This document shows positions 1 through 11,614 of a DNA stretch of 64,000 nucleotides, piece after piece (positions within the stretch are counted from its first letter, which is position 1; every line of letters begins with the position of its first letter). A program made the position numbers and the translations under genes. Under the pieces are notes generated by a model. The model made no database searches. It saw only the letters and a program-made list of their open reading frames with translations, and was not told where the DNA came from. The stretch comes from Tyto alba (lineage: Eukaryota > Chordata > Aves > Strigiformes > Tytonidae): contig NW_024881283.1 in the NCBI RefSeq assembly GCF_018691265.1, positions 5,739,731 to 5,803,730 of the forward strand. The letters run 5' to 3'.

Positions 1-3000
1 ATGTGAAAAATGGCATATGGATAACTGAAAGCATTTGGAAATATATTTAAAAGCATTGTAAGAAGGGTAAGTAAATACCATGTTGGCTTTTATGCAGAAG
101 AAGACATGCAACCTGCAATTGGTGTAACTTGCTTTCTTGAACTCCAAGTGACTGCAGTGTCTTCCAAACACCCCACCTGCCTCACTGGGCTCTGTCACAG
201 CTGAGGACCAAGATCTGCTTTATTTATTCCCTTCATTTCCAGAAAAAAAAAAAAAAAAAACCAAAAACAAAAAACCCTTGTTGCTCACAAACAAATCCCA
301 TGCAAATGTTAGAATTTTAGCAGTTCCTTTGGGAGAAAACACCTTAGGAGCTCCATGGAAGTCATCAAACTTCATTTTTCACTGCACATGCTGCTGCATC
401 CAGAGATGTTCAGGCCATTTGAGCATGTGGGCCAGCCCCTTTCTAAGAGGTTATTTAATGCAATCCAGGCTCTCCACTACTGCAACTCATCCAGCACACA
501 TTATTAAAAGACGGCTTCCAGGAAGGCATTTAATCTTGGTCTGAAGTCTTTCAGAACATGAAGAACACCTTGCTTCCCCAAGTCATTTGTTCCACTCTCT
601 CTCCTTTAATTTAACAGCCAGCCAACCCCAGTGACCGCCAGCCTCACCGGAGGATTGTGCTGGCTGCCCGGGGAGCGGGAGCAGGCGCTGTTGGGGGGGA
701 CCCTCTGCATTTAGCTCGTGCTCTGCTGTCACGGCCACATCGCTCACACTACGAGCAGGCTGGGTTCGAGGCAGAGCGGGCATGTTTGCACGAGTGGCTG
801 TGGCTGAGGAGCAGGGCAAGGCCAGGTGGGGTTGTTCATTTGATGCAAAACTTTGAATCACAGTCAGAGGCAATTCTGGCTGGCTTGCTAGCCAGAGATC
901 GCTTCTTGCTGTCCCAGTTCCCTGGGCTGAATGTTGCTTTTCCCTTTCCTCTTCTGAAGCTTTCCTTGCTGTTGCTAGATTTTGTGTCGAGTGGTTTTTA
1001 ATACACATAAAACAATGAGCAAATGTAAAATATTATGATATGATGAATACAATTTTATATTGTAGTTACCTCTAGGCATTCACTTTCTTATTTCATTGTG
1101 ATTGTTATAGTTCTTTTATTCGTTTCATAAAGAAAAACATTTAATGTAAAAATAAAAGGAGTCATGATGATTTGGGTGAATTGCAGTGCTCAAGGCTTTC
1201 TTCCACATGTGCTTAAATATACCTGTGAACTTTAATGCAACAGCCTGCAGAAGAAACACCTCATCTAAATCCTATCAAAGGCAGTAGGAGTTTGATCACA
1301 GAGCAGAAGACAGCAGAGTGGCTTCAGGTGGGGAAAGGATGGGACATCGTTACTCTCATGTTTTCGGCCAAACTGGAAATGCCTGCCCAGCCTGGGACAT
1401 CCAGAAGGTCCAAGCTAATTTGCAGATGGGAGCTTCTCCTCCAGAATTCATGTTGCTACAAACAGCCTGTGATGCTGGTGCAACCAGCACTGGTGAGAGG
1501 CTGCTGCAGTCTGTACCCATCGCTTCAGCTTGTGGTATAAAATCAAACAGATGTGATTAAATCTGGTGCAGAGGGCTGAGGTGGGCCCTGAGGTTTCAAT
1601 GGAAGAGTGGCATTACTTGGTCAGGAGCAGGCTGAGCTCATCCACTCTTACACCACCACAAGAGACTCCATCAGGCCTCTTCCACAGATTTCACTCGGTT
1701 GAAAAACGCATTAGGCTTTAGTGGTGTGATTGCTGATGTATTTTAAGCCTTTCAGATACTGTCTGTGGATAACTGAAGGGCTTGGGCCATTTAAAGGGTC
1801 CTTTAGAGCCATCTTGCAATATGGAGGGTGAACACACCGGGGATGATTGATGGAGTCAGTCTGGAACTAGCTGAAAACTTCCCAGCAGGATTTTTCCCCA
1901 GCTCCGGGCATGCTGTTTGGAGATCCTTGTTGAAGGTCTTCCTGCCCCTCCTCACACTCTTTCTCTGCTCCAAAAGATTACAAGGTCCCTTTTTGCTCTG
2001 CACATCCTTCTGAATAAGTTGACAATGAATCTGAGGAAGAAGAAAAGCTGCTTTCCTGTGAAAGGTTAGAGTGGGAGTTGGTCTTTGTGTGGGGCTATAA
2101 AAACATCAGTGTGGCTGCCTAGCAGCATCCTCGCAGCAGCCCTGCTCAGCCACGGGGGAAAGGTGGCTATCTGCAGCCTGCAGCTGGCAAATCTCCCCCA
2201 GCCCTGTCCACGGAGGGGTCTGTGCTCAGCGGCACTCGCCCACGGAGCGGGGAGGGACAACTGAAACCTGCCCAGGGAACGACATCACCTCTGCCAGTGC
2301 CTTCAGCCTGCGAGGGGCTGTCAGTGAGAGGATACCAGGAACCAGATGAGGACAGACCATTGACCCCAGTGCAGCTGTAAGCACATAAGCTCATTTGCAC
2401 CGCAGCACAAGGCTGATCACAGCTACAGCAGGGAGCAGGGTGGCTGTGGCGGTGGAAGGGGATGTTGTCCCCCTCTTCCCTTCATTGCCTTGGTAAAAAG
2501 GCATCACAGAGGAGATTTGTCCAGCCAGATGGCCTTGGAGACTTCATAATAATGCCTTATATCATGGCTGGTGACCTCTTCAGGGCATGGTCTTGAAAGG
2601 ACCAGGTAGCACTAGCAGCTGCCCAGCATCTCTACGGAGTGTGAGGACCAGTCCCTCTCCAGGAGGTGCAAGAGCCAAAGAACCTGCCCTGGAGGGAACA
2701 GGGCAGTGCTGCTCCTTCAGTGAAAGCCTTTCTGTTCACAGGAGATCAGATTTGTTTCTTGGCACAAACACTTCAGCCCAAAAACCTTATTTTTTTCCAA
2801 ACCAAAGCTGCTTAGCAGGAAAAGTTCTGGAGTTGAGGAGTTTGTGATGGGAGCCGGTGCAGCCAGCACACAGTAATCAGTAACAGGGCCAGTAAATCCC
2901 CCCGGGATTTATGTTCCTGGTCTGGGACTCTTCAGACCTATCTCCAACCAAAAAAGTGCCCCAAAACCCAGGGGATGGCACTTCCAGAAAAGTATTTACA

Positions 3001-3285
3001 GAGTTTTGTTTTCATCCTGTGTGGAGCAGGGCAATGCCCAGTACTAAAGATAATCCTCTGCTGGGTATTTACAGCTGGGAGAGGCAGTGCCTGTGTCTTG
3101 AGAGCATGGCTCTGGAGCGCAGGGATGCATCTGAGGAGGAAGCTGTGGTTTCAAAACTTCTAAGAGACCGTCACAGGCAATAATAATCCTAATACAAAGC
3201 CAATTACCAACTATTTTTAGAAAGCCTTTGACAGCATCCCCTCTTCAAACCCAAGGATATTTATTCATTATATTCTAAATCAGCT
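1..3285. other. Unique non-coding sequence, no gene seen
   Basis: No open frame here has a recognisable domain or a credible exon structure. The block holds an A18 run at 243-260, a moderately GC-rich patch around 610-830, a very AT-rich patch around 1010-1180, and an isolated TATAAAAA at 2096-2103. No interspersed repeat was recognised. Confidence 0.7.
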
Positions 3286-3520
3286 CACTTACCCTGAGGT
3301 TGATTCACGTGTCACAGGCGCATAGTGTTATCAGCTTAGCATCAGCAATGGCACTTACCACACCAGCTTTCGTCACAGCGTTATTGATTGGTGTGGGTTG
3401 CACACAGGTCACGGACTATCAATATTAGCAGCGCCTTTAGTGACAATTAAGCACTAAGTATGCATTGGACAGGATGACACAAGTTTTGGAAATATTCAGG
3501 TCACTGTAAAGTATTGACAG
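3286..3520. promoter_or_regulatory. Candidate conserved non-coding element (enhancer-like)
   Basis: A block of mixed-composition, non-repetitive sequence packed with transcription-factor-like words. It holds a CACGTG E-box at 3306-3311, a TTATTGATTGG (inverted CCAAT) near 3381-3391, ATCAATATTAG near 3418-3428 and TGACAATTAAGCAC at 3441-3454. No open frame of note crosses it. The call rests on motif density and texture only; conservation could not be tested. Confidence 0.3.
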
Positions 3521-5404
3521 CAATAAATCCACATGTTCCTGATACAGCGGGAGCCATCTTGTTGGAAAACAACTTGTCCTGTGCATAAAGGGAGAATCAA
3601 AGTGAGAAAAAGACAGTCAGCTGGGATGTGCTTAACAACTGAGCTGCTAAGGGTCTGTTGCTTCATCGCTCAGCGTAGGCATTCATGTACAGCGGTTACC
3701 GAGTGGAATGGCCTTGTTTTATCTCTGCTTTGCAGAGATGCGAACAGGCAGGGGAGGAACAGGCAGTGGAAAATCAGGCTGTTCAGCACCGGCACTGAGC
3801 GCTGCCTCCCAGTCAGCTTCGCTCCTGAGCTTGCTTGTATGTGCCTCGCTTGGGCCAGGACTCGTTAACAAAGTCCTGGAGAGGTGCACAGAGCCCTGTA
3901 TGACCTCTTTCAAACTAAAGTTACTCTTTATTTTTAAAAGCATTGAGGCCCAGGGCCAAATTCAGAAATGATGCTCTACGTGGCACAAAGTTAAGACTCC
4001 CCTTACTCTCTCCCCACGTAGAGGCTATTTTAGGCTGGGAGTTATTTTAACTTGCACCTTTTCTTTGGTGAATAAATTACACTTATTTAGATTGCTTTAT
4101 GCATCAGCAGACAGGGTATAAGAAGTGCCCAGGGAGCCTTAGCAAACCTGAGAAGCTCTAAATTGTGATGCCTTAGACAGCACCACTGAATATGCCCTGT
4201 GGCATCCCAGGTTGCTGTGAGCATCATGACTGAAAGGGCCGAGACATGACATGGATGTGGTTATCACCCCTTTCCTGCTTTTCTGAGCCATATGAATAGT
4301 CCTTGATCTCCTGGCCAGACCCATAAAGTCTCTGGAAGTTTGTCCCTGGGTTTGGCAGGGGTAGAGCAGAGCCTGCTGAGGCTACTGCATGTTGGGTTGT
4401 TGCAGGGCTTCTGCCAAGGGAAGCATGGAGGTGTCACCAAGGCTGTGCCATCACACGGCTACCATGGGCTTCACAAATATTCTTACTGAGGAGGGGAGAG
4501 AGAGCTGCCTGGGTGTGCGAACCAGTCTGGGACCTCTTTCTGCTGGGGGAGAAAGTCTCTAGATACAGCAGATGGTATGAGCTGTGCCATTACTAGCTCA
4601 GGAGTGCATAACTGCCTTAGCACAGGCCTCTGCTCAACAAAAACTACCAGTTATCAGAGCTTTCCACTCCCTGCTTGCACCAGCAAAGCACAAACCAGAC
4701 CAGCAGCTCCGCCGTGTCCCGTGGATGCCCATCTCTCTGCTGACAAGCGATGCAATGCTCAGGAGCTGGATCCAGCAAGCTGGGAGATCCGATGCAAGGC
4801 TGGGAAATGAGACAAGGTCTCTGCATAAATGCGTATAAGTGCCAGCAGCAGTATAGTGGGAATCGAAATAGGGAGGTGCACTGAACGTGCTTCTTAAAGC
4901 ACTGCCGGCAGCCAAAGGAAAGAGAAGGCAGCGTTTGTAACACGTTGCTGCAATCCTTTACAGTTCAGGCACACCACGCACTGAACTCTCTGTTGTACCT
5001 GGCTCACAGCATATCAGGGTGGAAATGCTTGTTAATTAAGGATACACCAGTGTGTCATGCTTCTGCTGTAGTTCAGCAGTGATGTTACAGATCTGGCTTC
5101 CCAGCGCAGCTGCGTTTTCTGCTATGCTCTTCTCTATCAGCGTAACAGCTCCAATCCTGCCCTTGCAAAAGCCCCAGTGAGTTTCTCAATCCTGGAAAAT
5201 ACCTTTGGTTTTAAGGGTACATGACTGTTGTCTGAAGAGACATCTTTTTATTGTTATAGCTAGGCCCAAGCTATGCATCGGAGATACCAGGGATGAGCTT
5301 GTTTGAGGCTTTAGTTCCTGAAGGCTCTTCTGGTGCTGGGCAGGAGAAGAGCAGGGCTGAGGAGGACCACCCTGTGCTGGAGCATTCACCCCAGGTCTTT
5401 CCAT
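3521..5404. other. Unique non-coding sequence, no gene seen
   Basis: Short overlapping open frames occur on both strands but show no domain, signal peptide or family resemblance. No repeat was recognised. Confidence 0.65.
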
Positions 5405-5475
5405 GCTTTGCCCTTGCCAACAAATCTCATTATGACCTTGGGCAAGCTAATTAACCTTTCCTCCCATGCCCGCAA
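5405..5475 (-). repeat. MIR-type SINE remnant
   Basis: The segment around 5431-5460 (GACCTTGGGCAAGC..TTAACC) matches, in reverse orientation, the conserved core of MIR elements (TTAA..TTGCCCAAGGTC). MIRs are ancient SINEs shared by amniotes and survive in birds only as short, diverged pieces. The flanks are too diverged to set exact ends. An A7G10 run follows at 5474-5490. Confidence 0.6.
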
Positions 5476-7290
5476 AAAAAGGGGGGGGGGAAAGTGACTT
5501 GTGATACCCTTTAGTTTAAGGATCTGTAACCCTGTTTTCCCACCTGGGTGCCCAAGTTACACGCTCGGTCTCTCCACCCTGGTTAATACTTAACCTGTCC
5601 GTTGGCAAGGGCACTGACCAGAAGGAGAACTAGAAAGCCACAGCTGTAAGCATCAGTGAGCGGGAAGCTCTGGACACAACTGGCTCTGGCAATGACCCAG
5701 CAGGAGCCTAACCACCCTCTCACACTGCCATTTGCAGCCTATGAAGGGATTAATGTTCAAATTCCGATTTCATGGCGTGCTGTAGGGCACTCCTGGGGTG
5801 TTGTAGGGCAGCAGTGCTGTGTGCCTGTGCCCACCGCTGGTGGCAATCTCAGTGAGGTTTGGTGGGTTCCCACAGGGCTGTTCCATCACCTAACCCAAAA
5901 CAGGGTGAGGAGGCTCCTGTCCCCTCCTGCCCATGCTGGAGATACCTGCTCCCTGGGCTGACTGGCATGGAAACTAATTGGGATGAGTTAAGGCAGATCT
6001 CAAGGTATATTTGCAAAAAAAAAAAAGGTGCATTAGGCTTAGAGTAAAGTTGCAGTGAAATCAAAACCAATATGGCTTTTAACACAGGACACATGTCTGC
6101 AAAGAAGCTTGGAGTTGACTGCAAGCTAAAACCTCCTTTAAAACCCAGTTGCTTTATGTTCACTTCTGTTTTGCAGTAGCTAGTTAAAATGCAGTTATCT
6201 GAGCCAAATTAATTCACTTTCACCCTCAGTGTGCATCTTACCTTAAGGTGAAGATAAAGGCCCACTCTGAAGGTCTAAACTGGTCCTTTCCGAGGCTAAA
6301 CCCCTATTATTCTCCCAGGTTAATACTCTGAAGGTTTGACCCCAGGATCAGGATTTGCAGCCTACCCTCTGTTTGGGCTTGTTTAATTCAGTGTGACAAT
6401 TCCCAGGCACTCCGACGGACTTTGGATCGAGCCACATTAGTACTGAAAGTGCTGCATCAATTCTTTTCTAACTGTACACAAGTTTTAATGTTTAATATTT
6501 AAACATGAAAGTTCCTTTTGAGACGTTTAAAGCAGAATTATTAACAGCCCCATGTAGAACTGACAGGTTAACAGTGCGACAATTAAAAAGAAAGGTTAAA
6601 TACATTTTCTTTTCAGACCAACTGCTGTTGCTTAAGACTAATAAATCCACCAGGAGATGGTTTTTACGAAGTGTGAGGGGCTGTGTGTCAGCTTTTATAG
6701 GCTTGAGTTTTTCAGAAATCACCACACTTCTCTTTCCAGGCAGCTACAGGTTTCAGTCTATATTTAGCAAATGGGGCTTCTTCCAAAGAGTTGTGTGAAT
6801 CAAGTCAGAAAGAAAAAAAAAGTTGGAATATGAAAAAAGCAAAACCTCTGGCTGTGGGATTTCAAACATCCAGGCTCACAGTTTGCTCTGCTTTTTTAAT
6901 TTATCATTATTCTCTGTTGTCATGATGTCTTTGAAAGCAGAGGTGCTGGAAAACAACAGAAATTCCAGCCTAGGTTCTCTGAGGGATCAATTCAAGTGCT
7001 AAACTCCTATTTCTCCCTTGGAAGACATCTGTCCTCCCTGGCTGGCAGGACACAGCCCCAGGCAGGGCAGGGGTGTCCGTGGGGGGGGGCAGCTGGATGC
7101 CAGCTGGGACACCCAGGCTGCTAAACGGCACCCAAACCGCTCCTGGGTGTTTGTAGCCGAAGTCCGGGGTTTTCAGAAAGCCATCTTCCATGTATTTGTT
7201 TGTGTCTAATCATATAAATGTTAACTTAATTGTGCTTTTCACGTGCTCTGTGATTACATGGTGGAATGTATTGCTGCAGGGTCAGGGGAA
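5476..7290. other. Unique non-coding sequence, no gene seen
   Basis: After the A7G10 run the sequence is ordinary mixed composition. A stretch around 6470-6620 is AT-rich with several TTTAA and ATTA words. A 97-codon open frame at 6505-6798 (+) has no recognisable feature and is not called a gene. Confidence 0.65.
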
Positions 7291-7295
7291 AAATA

Positions 7296-7318
7296 GATTA
7301 AAGGGTGACCCTTTAATC
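7296..7318. repeat. Perfect inverted repeat, 10-bp arms
   Basis: The left arm GATTAAAGGG (7296-7305) and right arm CCCTTTAATC (7309-7318) are exact reverse complements around a 3-base spacer, TGA. The centre reads GGGTGACCC. It could extrude as a hairpin or be a dimeric protein site. It lies 12 bases before the CR1 tail that follows. Confidence 0.9.
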
Positions 7319-7330
7319 ACCTAAAGCAAG

Positions 7331-7410
7331 GTGGCCCTGCTTGGCAGGGGGTGGGACCAGATGACCTCTGAAGGTCCCTTCCAGCCTCAACTGCTCTGGG
7401 ATTCTGTGAG
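7331..7410 (+). repeat. CR1 LINE 3'-end fragment
   Basis: The segment resembles the CR1 3' untranslated end: a GGCAGGGGGT..GGACCAGATGACCT word, then AAGGTCCCTTCCAGCC, and finally one ATTCTGTG tail unit at 7401-7408. CR1 copies are typically 5'-truncated and end in an 8-bp motif without a poly(A) tail, as here. Only about 80 bases remain, so it is a dead fragment. It is more diverged than the copies at 8925 and 25049. Confidence 0.85.
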
Positions 7411-8924
7411 AGGAGGGCCAGGAGATGTTCACCAGGATAAATCCACCCATGACTATTGAACAAGAGACCCGAGAACAACCTTTGGCTCTCTGCAAACCCC
7501 TAGGCACCGTAATTGCTGCAAGGTGGATTGACAGACCAGGAGGAGGGGATCTGGCCGCCCTCCCCTATACCCTTCCTACCAGGCATTCTCTTCTGGCCTC
7601 TCTCAGACAACATAGGACTCAAGTCCAACTCTGTATTACTTTTCTTATATCACTCTTCCAGCTTCTTTTTCAAGTTACGGAGTCCTTCCTTGCCTTTGAT
7701 GGACATTGATTTGGCCCCAAATTTGCAACCATGAAAGGTCACATGACTTACAAGTATAGAGGAATATTTACTCACTCTTGCTTTTAGCAGGTTAGAAAAA
7801 AAATACTAACTGGTGTTTTAAATGAGTTACCGACAGCAGTAGCGGATGTTACAGATTATTATAAGCACATCAGTGGAAGGTATTATAAAATGGCTATAAG
7901 CCATGGTTATAATCAACCTGGTTTTGATTTATCTGACTCTATAGCAACCCATATAAATTGATTAGCCATTTATTAAAATGGCTATTAATCATGGATTATC
8001 TCTTTGTGCAAATTTAGAAAACTACCTTGGTTACAACCAGACTGAAAGACAGACAAGTCCAACATTAAAACTTTGGGGAGACAGCCAGGCTCCTTTTCAG
8101 GCGTATCTTCTTAGATTTCTCTCTTTCTACCCTTGTTCAGGCCATGCCTTAGTGGGCATGAAGCAAGCACAGCTCCAGGTTCCGCGCTACCAGCTCTGCC
8201 CACGAGGTCCCAGCAGGTGCCCAGACCTTTCTGTCACACACGGACACCCCACGGCATGGACACAACGCAACGTGCCCAGTTAGCCTGGGACAGCCGAGGT
8301 ATATGATAGCTCAGCTGCAGCTCTGGCAGGCTCCTAACGATCACTGGTCATTAAAACAGCTTCGGAGCTACTGATGCTTCAGAAGCCAAGAACAGAGGGT
8401 CCCCTTTTTATTGTTAGTATATTTTTTTTTAAAGGTCAGTTTGACGGCATTATAATGGACTTGGGGATACTCTGCTCTGCCTCTTCTCTCTCCTATCTGT
8501 CAGCCACATACTCTGGTGTCATCTTTTCCACACGCAATATATCTTAATGCACCAGTCTGTACTGATCTCCTCCCTTCCCCACATCCCCCATGAATATATA
8601 ACCACTAAATGTGATAGGAAGAAATTACTATTGTAATAAAACTGGTTCATTACATCCTTCTAGTCAGAGGCGTTTAATGAGCACCAGGGCTGCCTAATGC
8701 TGTTATGTTCCCTTTGAGCCAGCTGCAAATGTAATATGTTTCATCGTATCGTTTAATTTACTCTTTGGAGCTGTGGAAGGAAGCAGGCAGGTCCTTCATG
8801 CAGTGGGCACCAGTGGATTAGCCAAGCCATTAAGAAACGCCTTGACCCGCTGCAGCACAGCCGTGTCTTGGGCGTAGAGCAACAGCTACCGGATTTCCAG
8901 TATGGAGCTGCTGCATATCCAGAA
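7411..8924. other. Unique non-coding sequence with an AT-rich palindrome cluster
   Basis: 7840-8010 is very AT-rich and holds two related palindromic segments that are listed separately. 8640-8760 is another mixed, enhancer-textured stretch. No gene or recognised repeat lies in the rest. Confidence 0.6.
7887..8002. repeat. Direct-repeat pair with nested palindromes
   Basis: The segments 7887-7914 and 7975-8002 are imperfect direct copies of about 28 bases. Both begin AAAATGGCTAT and both carry a CATGG..TTAT core. Between and across them lies a perfect inverted repeat, TAGCCATTT (7963-7971) and AAATGGCTA (7976-7984), with a 4-base spacer. ATGGCT (7890-7895) and AGCCAT (7899-7904) form a smaller hairpin in the first copy. 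The word TGGCTA/TAGCCA recurs throughout. Confidence 0.75.
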
Positions 8925-9690
8925 GGTTTAGGGCAAGGTCCTGCCCATGGGTCGGGGCAATCCCCAGCACAAACCCCGGCTGGGCGAGGGGTGGCTGGAG
9001 AGCAGCCCCAAGGAGAGGGACTGGGGGGGTTGGTGGGGGGAAAACTGCCTGTGAGGCAGCCTCGTGCGCTCGCAGCCCAGAACCCACCCGTGCCCTGGGC
9101 TGCAGCCAGAGCAGGGGGGGCAGCAGGGCCAGGGAGGGGATTCTCCCCCTCTGCTCCGCTCTGGGGAGACCCCCCTGCAGTGCTGGGGCCAGCTCGGGGG
9201 CCCCCAACAGCAGAAGGACCCGGAGCTGCTCGAGTGGGGCCAGAGGAGGCCACGGAGATGCTGGGGGGGCTGGAGCAGCTCCCCTGGGGGGCCGGGCTGA
9301 GAGAGTTGGGGGGGGTCAGCCTGGAGAAGAGAAGGCTCCGGGGAGCCCTTCGAGCGGCCTCCCAGGGCTTAAAGGGGGGACAGGAGAGGTGGGGGGTGAC
9401 TCTGGGTCAGGGGGGTGGGGGTAGGATGAGGGGTAACAGCTTTAAACTGGCAGAGGGCAGATTTAGATGAGCTCTAAGGCAGAAATCCTTCCCTGTGCGG
9501 GGGGTGAGGCGCTGGCCCAGGGTGCCCAGAGCAGCTGTGGCTGCCCCCTCCCTGGAAGGGTTCAAGGCCAGGTTGGACGGGGCTGGGAGCCCCCTGGGCT
9601 GGGGGAAGGGGGCCCTGCCCGGGGCAGGGGGGTTTAGGACTGGATGATCTTTAACTTCCATTCCAACCCAAACCAGTCTATGATTCTATG
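8925..9690 (+). repeat. CR1 LINE, 5'-truncated copy with the end of ORF2 and 3' UTR
   Basis: This is the largest CR1 in the window. It starts near GGCAAGGTCCTGCCCATGGGTCGGGG, which corresponds to the last part of the CR1 ORF2 polyprotein beyond the reverse transcriptase core. It continues through recognisable ORF2 words (CTCGCAGCCCAGAA near 9069; GATTCTCCCCCTCTGCTCCG near 9139; AGAAGGAC..GAGCTGCT at 9212-9231; TTCAGCCTGGAGAAGAGAAGG-like near 9316). It ends with CCATTCCAACCCAAACCAGT and the TCTATGATTCTATG tail at 9677-9690. The reading frame is broken by an in-frame stop near 9050 and by indels, so it encodes nothing functional. The open frames inside it, including a 201-codon one at 8868-9470, are by-products of its GC richness. 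No target duplication was seen, as is usual for CR1. Confidence 0.92.
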
Positions 9691-10865
9691 GTCTGAAGAG
9701 CCAGGCTAGTCTGCAGTATAAACAGCTGCTGGGATGCTCTGAATCAACAGAGATCAGCACCTTCAGAGAGAGGATTTCTCCCATCCTAAAATAGATTTTG
9801 AAGTTGGGGTGTAGGAAGGAAAGGTGTAGGTGGACCTAAATCACCAGTGGGAATTGTACATCTAATTTAAAGACACCATAAAGCTGATCAAGACCCTAAT
9901 TTGTTGTGGTTTGACTAAGATCTTTCCCAATTTCAGGAGCTTTTGCATTGCATTCTTAAGCAGGCCATGGTAGATGCAGCAGACAGCAATTTGTGATTTA
10001 CTTACAAAAAGCCTCTCCCAAAACCAGGCCTTAGAGATGGAAACTCTTCACTGAATTTAGATCAGGATGGATTCAACTGATTTGGCAGATGAAAATGCTG
10101 GACAAGTTCCAAAAATTACATTTATTCTGTATTTTCAAAATTCATTTTTCACATTACATTTTACAACGGCATTTGTCATTTAGGATGTGACCTACTTGAG
10201 GAAAACAAAGAAAACATTTCAAAAACTATTAATAACTCAGATAGGAGCAAAACTCTTCACCTGGAGGGACAAATAACTGCATGTTTTTTATGATGTCAAA
10301 ATCTGAGACTCCCTCTCTCTTTTTTTACCATCTTTTCCAGTTTGATTCAAAGCAACTTAAGCTCTGAGCACCTTGGTCCTATCCCAACCCCTCCAATAAC
10401 CCAACAGGCTGAAATGCCCTGGCAATTTCACCTTGGAAAGCAATGCTGCTGATGCCTGTTGTACCCACGGTGTCTCTGAGCCCCCAGGAGCTCTGGCAGG
10501 TCCTATGAGAGAGCCACCACCCCTGGGCTTCTGCTCCCGCTCTCAAGCTGACTTTTTGGTTGGTGTGGGACAACTACTATGAGCACCAGCTAATTCAGGA
10601 TACTGTGGTGTTTCCAGAGTCCCATGCACCTGCAAAAGCCTTTTTTTTTTTTTTTTTTTTCCAAAAGCCACTTGTAGCCACATGTGTTCAGCCCATCTCC
10701 GCACATCTCCGCCCCAAGCCCCAGGCCCAGGCTGTGTTAGTATAAAAGCCCCGTAGAGGATGAACACAGCCATCTGCCCTAATTCCCTGCGGCACATTTT
10801 AGCAGAGCAGGGTTTTCTTCACAAGGATATTATTCCTCAACATTTCCTGTTGTTTTCACCCAACT
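9691..10865. other. Unique non-coding sequence, no gene seen
   Basis: AT-rich sequence to about 10370, then mixed. It contains a T20 run at 10641-10660 and a canonical TATAAAAG at 10741-10748, preceded by two CATCTCCGC words (10695-10711). No supported gene. Confidence 0.65.
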
Positions 10866-11120
10866 TGTTTATGGCAAATAGACCCTTGAGATACAGTCCT
10901 TTTGTCCGGGAAAGCTTTAATGATCTTGGAGTCATTGTGTTGGCATCAGTTTAATTCCAGCTTCTATAAGCTGGCAAGCTGATGAGAAGAAATGTGTTTA
11001 TGGGATCTCCGGCTATTTTGCTAGGGCGTGCAGTGCTGTGCTAACACAGACTTACAGGGCCTTGCAGGGCCATTAAATAAAGGCACACTGTAAAGATATC
11101 ACCGATCATCTTGCAGACAT
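10866..11120. promoter_or_regulatory. Candidate conserved non-coding element
   Basis: Non-repetitive sequence of even composition with words such as TTTATGGCAAATAGA, AGCTTTAATGATC, a GGGCCTTGCAGGGCC near-palindrome around 11058-11072 followed by ATTAAATAAAGG, and AAAGATATCACCGATC. The texture resembles vertebrate enhancers, but conservation is untested. Confidence 0.25.
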
Positions 11121-11614
11121 GCGAGAGGTGAGCCTTGGGAAAAGTAACCCTGCCTTGCAGTGGGGCTTATTCCATTGAAGCTGTGTTGTTTCCAGGCTGG
11201 GGTCTGGAGTGTCTCCCTGTGAAATCCCTTCTGGCACTGGATTTTATGGCAGCTTTTTCACCTCTGAGCTCTGGTGGCTTTGCCTGGCAGATTAACCTGC
11301 CTCGCTGAGAGTGCAGCATCATTTCCCATACCCCAGCTGCTTTGGGGGTTTGGGGCAGCTGTAGAACCCAGTTGTCTCAAGCAATGGCTGGTGCTTTAAT
11401 CGGGGCTGGATGTGAGGCTGGGGAGGCTGGAAGGGATTGCATGCAGCTGTATGGTCGCTTGCCCATCATTTAGCTCAGAGTGTGTAACATGACATGAAAG
11501 AGCGTAAACAAAACACATCCTGGCCAATTCCAACCAGTTTGTCCCTGCTCACCACATGTGCCAAACCTTGGCTGCTGCCAGGCTTCTCAGAAGGCTTGTC
11601 CACTCAGGGACTCT
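11121..11614. other. Unique non-coding sequence, no gene seen
   Basis: Moderately GC-rich sequence without a recognised repeat or gene. Confidence 0.6.

Noticed and set aside
2096..2103. TATAAAAA box upstream of GC-rich sequence.
   Set aside because: Isolated motif with no gene or conserved promoter context.
8868..9470. Longest open frame in the window, about 200 codons, plus strand.
   Set aside because: It lies almost wholly within a CR1 LINE copy in the wrong frame for ORF2. Its low-complexity Gly/Ala/Pro-rich product reflects GC richness.
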